64,000 nt of DNA from positions 744,001 through 808,000 of the forward strand of contig NZ_VFOU01000001.1 in assembly GCF_006716305.1 (NCBI RefSeq), written 5' to 3'. The position numbers were made by a program, and so were the translations under genes. Position 1 is the stretch's first letter; each line of letters starts with the position of its first letter. Below, piece by piece: positions 44,661-52,300 of this stretch. Under the pieces are notes generated by a model, which saw only the letters and a list, made by a program, of their open reading frames with translations, did not search any database and had not been told where the DNA came from. Source of the DNA: Enteractinococcus coprophilus (GTDB taxonomy: Bacteria > Actinomycetota > Actinomycetes > Actinomycetales > Micrococcaceae).

Positions 44661-45287
44661 CTAGTCGACGCGCTTGGGCGCCGCGGTAATATTCAGGGTC
44701 GGTTTGCGATGATGCACGGTCAGATATCGAATCCCTTCCGTTCCTGCAATAAAGCGACGTTGCGCATTACGGGGGAGCCACACCAGCGCGCCCTGCTGAA
44801 GGTCTAGCACAGTCAGCTCTGTTTGCAGTTGTCCAGAACCTTGCAGTACGAGAATCAGCACGTCGAGGTTCGGACCAACGTGCAGGCCGATCTCGTCGCC
44901 TGCAGGCAGTGCGATGACATTGGAGTCGAGGTCCCGTGCACCCGGCTCGAGTTGCCAAATTGAACCGCCGGTCGAAGAGTCGACGTGGCCAAGCAGCGCC
45001 GTGGTGTCTGCGACCACCCGGGGCAGCGCGGTGCTTGCACGCTTGGTAATACGAACACGGTATTCCTGCTCGATGGGCGTGACCGGGTCCCAAGAAAAAG
45101 CACCGGCGAATTCGCGGTCAAATTCGTCTCGGAGGCCTCGCGGTTCATGATCGTTGATCACCGTCAGTGATTCACCGACGGCCAGCTGGGCATAGGCCTC
45201 GAAGACCATTGGGTGACGCTGTGCGGGGGCAACGGCGCGAACATCAATTTCGCGGGATTCGGGTGCTGGGGTTTCTGTATTCGACAT
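44661..45287 (-). CDS. DUF2249 - cupin fusion protein
   Basis: A 208-residue protein in two parts. Residues about 12-85 form a DUF2249 domain (REIDVRAVAPAQRHPMVFEA, then SLTVINDHEPRGLRDEF), a TusA-like fold found near nitrogen-oxide and redox genes. Residues about 105-200 form a cupin (IALPAGDEIGLHVGPNLDVL, GALVWLPRNAQRRFIAG). The cupin retains one obvious His in motif 1, so its metal site may be reduced. GAAGGAT lies upstream of the ATG. The role is unknown; a small redox or sulfur-linked sensor is possible. It stands 225 bp upstream of the osmoprotectant operon. Confidence 0.8.
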   Translation of the reverse strand: MSNTETPAPESREIDVRAVAPAQRHPMVFEAYAQLAVGESLTVINDHEPRGLRDEFDREFAGAFSWDPVTPIEQEYRVRITKRASTALPRVVADTTALLGHVDSSTGGSIWQLEPGARDLDSNVIALPAGDEIGLHVGPNLDVLILVLQGSGQLQTELTVLDLQQGALVWLPRNAQRRFIAGTEGIRYLTVHHRKPTLNITAAPKRVD

Positions 45288-45463
45288 GTCGATCCTTCAT
45301 CGCTGTACTGATCGCTAGCCGGGGCGGTATTTGGACTTCAACACTACAACCTTGGTGTCATGAAATGCTCAGGCGGGTTCCTGTCCCGGTCGCGTGCTTC
45401 GAGCGTGTCCAGGCTTGAAGTGTTTGTGCGACGTTTTCAGTACTACTCGTTGAAGGGAATCTG

Positions 45464-45568
45464 ATGTCTATTCGTCCACCGCTGCCACCGTTTACCCGCG
45501 AAACCGCGATCCAGAAGATCCGGGCAGCCGAAGATGCCTGGAATCAACAAAACCCCGCGACCCGATGA
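45464..45568 (+). pseudogene. Truncated DUF1348 (NTF2-like) gene, N-terminal 34 codons only
   Basis: The small frame begins [20 protein letters not shown] and continues to [13 protein letters not shown] before a stop. This is the N-terminus of DUF1348/NTF2-like proteins of about 150 residues, and it still has a good GAAGGGA ribosome site. The rest of the protein is absent from the following sequence, so it is a deletion remnant. The surrounding gap (45288-45805) otherwise shows only promoter-like sequence for the downstream permease. Confidence 0.7.
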
Positions 45569-45805
45569 TCATCCAAGTCTCACCGAACCCGGACTGTAAT
45601 GGCAGGTCAGTGAGCTGCGTATCGCGTGGCCTTGCCCTGACCCAGGAATTTTCACTAACTTAGGCCCAGTTCTCAGTGCACCTAGTAGACGTGAGTCACT
45701 AGAATAGTCTGCAAAGGGAGAAGGACAGGACCCTACTCCAGAAGTGTGTAATCAGGATGGGTTGATCATTACCGTTGATCTGCGCAAATAAAGGGGCCGA
45801 GTGTT

Positions 45806-47314
45806 ATGAGTTCCAGAAAATCGGATGAAGCGCCGACATCGAAAGGTAACACATCGGGCGCCGGTGAATTCGATTCACTTGATGGTCAAGGTTTGGCCAA
45901 AGTCTTAGGCAATACCGACATCCTGTTCGTGGGCTTTGGAGCCATGATCGGATTCGGCTGGATTGTCCTGACCAGCGGGTGGATTCAGGATGCTGGGACG
46001 CTCGGTGCGATGCTCGCTTTTATGATCGGTGGCATCGTGATGATTTTCGTCGGTCTAGTGTACTCTGAGCTCGTCTCGGCGATGCCCTTTGCCGGTGGAG
46101 AGCACAACTATTTATTGAGAGCTATGGGACCCCGGACGGCCCTATTTGGCTCTTGGGCTATCACCGGGGGATATATCTCCGTGATTATGTTCGAAGCCGT
46201 GGTGATCCCCGAAACCCTCCTGTACTGGTTTCCAGGTCTAGAGACTATTCACTTGTGGAATTTCGCCGACTCTGATGTCTATCTCACCTGGGCTCTCATC
46301 GGTACCGTGACCGCCGTCATCATGTGTTGGATCAACGTGCGCGGTATCCGTACGGCATCATTCGTTCAGACCTTCATTGTCAGTTTCCTGTTAGTAGTCG
46401 GGGTTCTCCTGATCATCGGGGTGTTTGTTGGCAGCGAGCCAAGCAACGCTCAGCCACTGTTCACCGGTGGCGCGCCCGGCATTGTCGCGGTAATGGTCGC
46501 AGTCCCATTCCTCTTTGTCGGGTTCGACGTTATCCCACAGTCTGCAGAAGAGGCCAAGATCCCGCCGCGCAAGATTGGCAAATTAGTCGTTTTCTCAGTG
46601 CTGATGGCTATGGCCTGGTACCTGCTGATTATCTTTACCTCTTCGATGGCTATTCCCTCTGCTGAGCTACCGAATCACGAGTTGGTGACAGCAGATGCGC
46701 TATCAATTCTGCTGGGTCATGAGTTCTGGGGAAGCGTGGTGATTGCCGGTGGCGTCGCAGGGATCATTACGTCGTGGAATGCTTTTTTGATTGGCGCGTC
46801 ACGGCTCATGTTCTCCATGGCCCGTGCCCGAATGATCCCGGCCCGGTTCGGCAAACTGCATCCGAGGTACCGAACCCCGGCTACAGCAATTATTTTCATC
46901 AGTATTTTGGCAGCCCTAGCACCATTCCTTGGTTCAGGTATGGTCAACTGGGTTGTCAATGCCGGCTCACCAGCCATCATTATCGCTTACTTCTTAGTCT
47001 CCATAGGTTTCGTAGTGCTACGTCGTCAGGAGCCCGACATGCCACGTCCCTTCCGTGTGGGTGGCCCAGGACGAACAGGCGGCATCATTCTTGGGTCATT
47101 GGCTATCGTGCTGACCCTGGGTATGTTTGGGATCTACCTGCCGTTGACTCCCTGGTCGACTGACCTGGGTTGGCCGGCATGGGTCATGTTTGCACTGTGG
47201 ATGGTTATCGGCATCTACTTCATGACTCGTCTACCGCGCGGGATTAAGGCCGGCGCGAATGCAGAAGAAGAGCTGATTGCAGCGGCGGAAAAGAAAGATG
47301 CCGCAAGTTCCTAG
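45806..47314 (+). CDS. APC-superfamily amino acid permease (second)
   Basis: A 502-residue, roughly 12-helix transporter. TM1 has DILFVGFGAMIGFGWIVLTS, and TM6 has VAVPFLFVGFDVIPQSAEEA followed by KIPPRK, the conserved glycine-rich and acidic APC signatures; ASRLMFSMARARMIPARFGK is the TM8-loop region. The 30-residue N-terminus is polar. It is monocistronic and followed by a strong terminator-like hairpin at 47443-47489. Its closest branch resembles polyamine/amino acid uptake permeases; the substrate is unknown. Confidence 0.91.
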   Translation: MSSRKSDEAPTSKGNTSGAGEFDSLDGQGLAKVLGNTDILFVGFGAMIGFGWIVLTSGWIQDAGTLGAMLAFMIGGIVMIFVGLVYSELVSAMPFAGGEHNYLLRAMGPRTALFGSWAITGGYISVIMFEAVVIPETLLYWFPGLETIHLWNFADSDVYLTWALIGTVTAVIMCWINVRGIRTASFVQTFIVSFLLVVGVLLIIGVFVGSEPSNAQPLFTGGAPGIVAVMVAVPFLFVGFDVIPQSAEEAKIPPRKIGKLVVFSVLMAMAWYLLIIFTSSMAIPSAELPNHELVTADALSILLGHEFWGSVVIAGGVAGIITSWNAFLIGASRLMFSMARARMIPARFGKLHPRYRTPATAIIFISILAALAPFLGSGMVNWVVNAGSPAIIIAYFLVSIGFVVLRRQEPDMPRPFRVGGPGRTGGIILGSLAIVLTLGMFGIYLPLTPWSTDLGWPAWVMFALWMVIGIYFMTRLPRGIKAGANAEEELIAAAEKKDAASS

Positions 47315-47442
47315 GGATGGGCTTACTGCTGCGATTCCGTACTTAACGCTGATTCCAAGACGAAGGCAACCGGGCGGCGTCCTCATTGCTCCTTGTGAGC
47401 CAAACAACACTGCCGAAGCCGGTATCCAACGATGTATAGAAG

Positions 47443-47489
47443 CCTCGGCCCCGGCTTCCTTACATCGAGCACAGGAACCGGGGCCGAGG
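47443..47489 (+). terminator. GC-rich hairpin, probable terminator of the APC permease gene
   Basis: CCTCGGCCCCGG and CCGGGGCCGAGG are perfect 12-bp arms, extended by TTCC/GGAA past a single-base bulge, around a 14-base loop. It lies 129 bp beyond the permease stop; nothing else is supported in the gap 47315-47742. Confidence 0.6.
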
Positions 47490-47742
47490 TGTTGAGCTGG
47501 GACCCGTTTGCTTGGAAGGCCTTAGGTCCCGATCGATGGTGAGTCGTTACCGATTCTTTGGACCGTTGCCTCGGTTCTTGAGGTTCGGAACGACGTCGAA
47601 GGATCCGTTCAGTACATCATCACAGGTGTTTCCTCGTGAGGGTTCTCCACAAAATAATGTGCTGATCTTCTACGAAGGTCAGCTGTGTTCTAGATTGGAT
47701 AGCCTCGAGGCCCGCGATACGGCACAATGGGAGGGTATGTAT

Positions 47743-48069
47743 ATGTCAGCCGAAGTGATTTCGATAATCCTCGTCGCTGCCGGTGTGTTGATAACCCTCG
47801 GTGGGGGTCTGCTTGCCGGTCTGGCGTGGTCGCTCCGGCGCATGGAAGAACTGTTCGACAAGGTAGACAAACGTTTTGAGAAGATCGATGAGCGGTTCGA
47901 TAAGGTAGATCAGCGGTTCGACAAGGTAGATCAGCGCTTCGACAAGGTAGACCAACGTTTTGAGAAAATGGACGAACGGATTAGTCAGGTGCAAACTGAA
48001 CTGAACGATGTGAAAGTTGCTGTGGCACGTTTGGAGGGTCCCCACCCGCGACTGATCTTTCCACGCTGA
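47743..48069 (+). CDS. Small membrane-anchored coiled-coil protein with heptad tandem repeats
   Basis: A 108-residue protein: one N-terminal membrane helix (IISIILVAAGVLITLGG-like segment, about residues 5-27) followed by a long charged helix. Six degenerate copies of a seven-residue unit of the type DKVDQRF fill about residues 38-80; three consecutive DNA copies are nearly identical 21-bp units. GGGAGG lies 7 bases upstream of the ATG at 47743; an earlier in-frame start would add an unrelated tail. The repeat is of the apolipoprotein/coiled-coil type seen in small phage and bacterial membrane proteins. Function unknown. Confidence 0.75.
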   Translation: MSAEVISIILVAAGVLITLGGGLLAGLAWSLRRMEELFDKVDKRFEKIDERFDKVDQRFDKVDQRFDKVDQRFEKMDERISQVQTELNDVKVAVARLEGPHPRLIFPR

Positions 48070-48149
48070 CGGTCCGTTGAAAATTTGATCATCCAAGGTG
48101 ATGATGGTTCAGGTACGCCGTTACCAACTTGTACTAGGGGAATGATCTT

Positions 48150-48632
48150 TTGGCGGGCTACACCACGAGGCATTCGACAGGCTCGACCAGCTGTGCTTTG
48201 GGTTTGCTGCTCGCGACGATCACTGTATTGCTTGGCCACTGCGTTATGTACTTTCTGGTGGCTGCGGCATTTCATAACTTCGTTCTTGAACCGTTGTTTT
48301 CAGCCACGTTCTTTTCAGGTGTGTTCTTTGTGGTCCCGGCAGGCGTGCTGTATGCCAGGACAGTGGCTTCTCGAAGAAAACAGGGCCTCACGTTGGAGGT
48401 ATCGATTGGTCAATCCGTCGGGTGGAACTTCGGGCTGGTACTCGTGCTCAGCGTGCTTTTTAGTTTCATATACTCTGCGACAGAGGTTGGCGGCTTCGGC
48501 ATGCCAGTAGTGCTGTTTAGTTTGCTGCATGGGTTTCCTTCAGGGCTGCTAGCTATTGCCACGAGTGTCATCGGGATCCGGCTGCACCGCAATAAGTTTC
48601 ACCTTGAGTCGGCACCCGCTCAGCCAAGCTGA
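48150..48632 (+). CDS. Unknown four-helix membrane protein
   Basis: A 160-residue protein with four hydrophobic segments (about residues 15-38, 43-68, 90-112 and 118-142) and short polar ends. No family is recognised. The start is a TTG with AGGGGAA 8 bases upstream; no better ATG exists in frame. Its stop codon lies inside the first unit of a 40-bp tandem duplication. It lies between the coiled-coil gene and the WXG100 gene and may or may not belong to the secretion locus. Confidence 0.6.
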   Translation: MAGYTTRHSTGSTSCALGLLLATITVLLGHCVMYFLVAAAFHNFVLEPLFSATFFSGVFFVVPAGVLYARTVASRRKQGLTLEVSIGQSVGWNFGLVLVLSVLFSFIYSATEVGGFGMPVVLFSLLHGFPSGLLAIATSVIGIRLHRNKFHLESAPAQPS

Positions 48633-48682
48633 GGTGTATCGTCTTGAGTCGGCACCCGCTCAGCCAAGCTGAGGTGTATCGT
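48603..48682. repeat. 40-bp tandem duplication carrying a hairpin
   Basis: Two identical adjacent copies of a 40-bp unit start at 48603 and 48643. Each includes CTCAGC-CAA-GCTGAG, a perfect 6-bp stem with 3-base loop. The first copy covers the last codons and stop of the upstream gene, so the duplication doubled the gene end and its hairpin. The exact identity implies a recent event. Confidence 0.9.
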
Positions 48683-48863
48683 CTGGGCGTGGCTAGCAGG
48701 ATCCGAAAACCGTGCATAATTTAAAAACATGAAGCTTTGACAAACGCCCAAGTCGGAGAGGAAATCTCGTCTAGTTACGGTGGGTTTTTCATAGTGTCTA
48801 GTCGTACATTATGCGCCAGCCTGTTGTGATATGCGGTACAGTTAGTTGAAACTCTGCGTTTTC

Positions 48864-48884
48864 AACGTGCCCCGCTGGCACGTT
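48864..48884 (+). terminator. Intrinsic-terminator-like hairpin in the leader of the WXG100 gene
   Basis: AACGTGCC and GGCACGTT are perfect 8-bp arms with a 5-base loop, followed by TTATGTTTCATTT, a U-rich tail. It stands only about 20 bases before the WXG100 ribosome site and downstream of a TACAGT -10-like box (48837-48842). It may attenuate or insulate transcription into the toxin operon. Confidence 0.55.
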
Positions 48885-48916
48885 TTATGTTTCATTTCAC
48901 CTTGAGGAGTTGCCCC

Positions 48917-49204
48917 ATGAGTGGTGCGCGCGTTTTATCTACCGAGGAAGCCAAAACGGCGATCCGTCAGATCCAGTCGATCATCAACGGTGGGTTCACC
49001 GAGCAGATTACCCAGCTCGACACCCAGGGTCGCATGCTGTCGGATCCAAATGTCTGGGATGGCCCATTGGCGGAGACTTTCCGCAACGGCACCTGGCCCG
49101 AGACCAAATCAGCTCTGGACACTGCTAAAGAGCAGCTCGAAGAATTGCGCGCCCAGTTGGATCGCATCTCCCAGGACATCTTCACCGCCGGTGGCGGCGC
49201 CTAA
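48917..49204 (+). CDS. WXG100-family protein (ESX/type VII secretion substrate)
   Basis: A 95-residue helical-hairpin protein with the central W-x-G motif (WDG at residues 47-49 in DPNVWDGPLAETF), 40-residue helices on either side and no signal peptide, the pattern of EsxA/EsxB-like proteins secreted by the ESX/type VII pathway as dimers. The start at 48917 follows TGAGGAG. The next gene (109 bp downstream) is a long RHS toxin with its own helical N-terminus, so this protein may serve as a co-secreted partner or chaperone. The EccC-like ATPase lies 12 kb downstream on the same strand. Confidence 0.9.
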   Translation: MSGARVLSTEEAKTAIRQIQSIINGGFTEQITQLDTQGRMLSDPNVWDGPLAETFRNGTWPETKSALDTAKEQLEELRAQLDRISQDIFTAGGGA

Positions 49205-49313
49205 CCTCATCATCAGAATACGGTACGCCTACGCTGTCTAACAGGTAGGTGTATCGATGCACGCGTGGAACTTCATATCACGCGAATCTTTGTATCTCAG
49301 AAGGCGAGACACC

Positions 49314-52300
49314 ATGTCAGGGATCGGCGGTAACGAACCTACCGGGTATAACTACACGGCGGCTGACACGCTCAAACAGCGCGCCGAGTCGTTGTCGTCC
49401 CTACTTGAGACTCAGGCGAGTTCTCGTGCGAGCCTGGTGTCCCGGGCGATGGACGAGTTCCGCGGGTATTTCTCGGAAGTCTTTGAAAACAACGCCACTA
49501 TCGCTTCGCGTAGCAGGGGAGAGCTTGCCGGTTCGCTGCGGAGCCTGGCCGGCTTTGTCCAAGAACTCTGTGAGGCCGCCGCAGCCGAGGATCAGCGTCG
49601 TGAAGCGGCCCGGGCCTGGGCAGAACGGCAGCGCCAGCGCGAAGAGGACTGGTTTACCGGGGCCATTCACGAGATCGGCACGTTTTTACGCCTGGTCGAA
49701 GACGACCCCATGCCACCGCCCGCCGAACCAGCACCGCATCGCACGGCGCAGCCCGTGACCGTTGAGGGTCGTGAGATTCCGGCACCGGTTGGTGGTTCAT
49801 CGACGTCGTCGGCAGTACCGGCGGATTTGCGCAGTTTTCAGACTGGGATCCAAGACCTGGATGCCGAGTTGGGTTCGCCGTTTCGTAATTTTGACGCGGC
49901 ACTGACCGACTACATCATGATGTGTAACGGGCGCTGGGGCAACCTGGATGCCCAGTCGCTGGTAGCCGCGCTGCGGGAATGGTTCGAGGCCAACAGTCAG
50001 GACGCCGAGTGGGCCGGGGAAGTCGCCGGGGCGTTTGAGGCAGCCGGGGGCGATGGTGTCATCACGGTTGCCGATGCCTCGATCAGTGCGGCACTGGCTT
50101 CGGCCGGCGTGGATGTGCACCGCGATGACTTTACGATCGGCCCGTTCACGGCGATCGGGAGCCCGCCGACCACCGGATTTGCCGATGACCCCGTCAATAC
50201 CGCGACCGGCAACTTCTTAGAACCTGAGGTTGATCTGCGGTTTGCCGGGGCGGCGTCGTCATTTGAATTCACCCGCATGTACAACACGCAGGACACCCGC
50301 GTCGGGGTGTTCGGGCTGGGCTGGTCCTCGCTGCTGGAAACCCGGTTGGAAGTGGACGACGAGGGTGCAAGCTTTGTGTTGGCTGATGGTCGCCAGGTCG
50401 AATTCCCGCGCATCGGAACCGGCTGGGACCGTGGCATCGGGGAAAGCTTGTGGCTCAACGAAGTTGCAGCCGCAGATTTTCACACCGACCTGGGCGTGGC
50501 CACCGGGCGGCTGCTCGTAGTGACCGATAACGCCGGCGGCTGGTGGGCTTTCACCCGCGCCGGTGCCTGGTTGGGCAAGGGCAACGGTCCCGGAACCGCC
50601 GTCCGGGTGTTCCGCGATGACGCCGGGAACATCACCCGGCTGCTGCACGAGCGCGGCCGCTGGCTGGATGTGCACTATGCCAACGACCGCGTCGTGAGCA
50701 TTGACGCCTCGGACGGTCGGCGCATCGAATACCTCTACGATGACCAACACCGCCTGACCGGCGTGACCGATGCCGTGGGCACGCGCACATATCGCTGGGA
50801 TGACGCCGGACTGATCGACCAGGTCGTGGCCGCCGACGGTACGGTCGAGGCTGAGAACTTCTATGACGCCCAACAGCGCGTGATCCGCCAGCTGACCCCG
50901 TACGGGCGCAGCGTGCGGTACGCGTATTTGCGCGGTCGGGTGACCTCGGTTTCTACCGACGACGGGACCGGGGCCAACACCTGGATCGCCGACCGTAAGG
51001 GGCGGGTGGTCGGCATTATCGACGCCGAGGGCAACCGGCAGTCCATGGCGTATGACCCGCACGGCAACGTCGTCTCTTCGACGGCGCGCGACGGCCAAGT
51101 CACCGTCCACGCTTACGATGTCCGCGGGCGCAAAATCCGCACCGTAACCCCCGAAGGTGCTGACATCACCTACGGCTACGACGACCACGACCGCGTGACC
51201 ACCGTGGTGACCGCTTCCGGTGGCGTCGTCGAATACGCATATGCTACCGAGACCGACCGTTCGCCGTCGGTCATCATCGATCCGGTGGGTGGTCGCACCG
51301 AGCTGATCTGGGTCGATGGGCTGCTGCAGCAGATGGTCGATCCCGAGGGCGTCACCCTGCGTTTTAGCTACGATGCCCACGGCGATCTGATCGGCGTCAC
51401 CAACGCGGCCGGCGACACCGCCCAAATGCTGCGCGACCACGCCGGACGTGTCACCGAAGCCATCACCCCCAGTGGCGCGCGCACCACCTACCGCTACGAT
51501 AAACGCGGCCTGCTGATCGCCCGCCAAGATCCCGACGGCGCGATCTGGCGCTACGAACACGGGGCCGGCGGCAAAGTTACCGCGATCATCGACCCGCTGG
51601 GCGCCCGCACCGAACTGGTCTACGGCCCCACCGGTGAGCTGACGACGACGATCGACCCGCTGGGCCGATCCATCACCAAAGACTTTGACGAATTCGGCAA
51701 CGTTGCCAGCCTGACCCTGCCCGACGGCGCACAATGGGGCTTCACCCACGACGCACTCTCCCGGCTGCGCGAGGTCATCGACCCGGCCGGCGGCGTGTGG
51801 GGTCGCGAATACGACGCCAACGGCCACCTGGCCGCGACCGTGGACCCGACCGGTATCCGCGCGGAAGTCACCCGCGCCCGCGCCGACGGGATTGCGACCA
51901 TCCGCAACGCATTTGAAGAAACCACGGTCGACTCCGATGAGTTCGGCCGCCCCATCCGCGTGGAAAAAACCGACGGCACCCAAGAACTCGTGACCTATGA
52001 CGCCTGCGGGCGCCCGGTCGAACTCGTCGATGCCAACGGTGGGCTCACTAAAATCCAACGCGACCTGGCCGGACGCATCACCGCGGTCACCACCCCGGCC
52101 GGGCGCACCACGCGCTATGAATACGACGACTGCGGCCGCCCCGTCGCAGCCATCGACGCCACCGGAGCCCGCACGACCCTGGTCTACGACGCCGACTCGC
52201 GGGTCATCCAGCGCATCAACCCGGTGGGCGAACCCACCACGCTCGACTACGACGTCACCGGCCGGATCATCGGCGAGTGCATCCCCGGCGTCGGTGCATC

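Noticed and set aside
47512-47742. N-terminal extension of the coiled-coil protein gene
   Set aside because: The extension is Arg/Ser/Phe-rich and unlike the rest, and a much better ribosome site stands just before the ATG at 47743.
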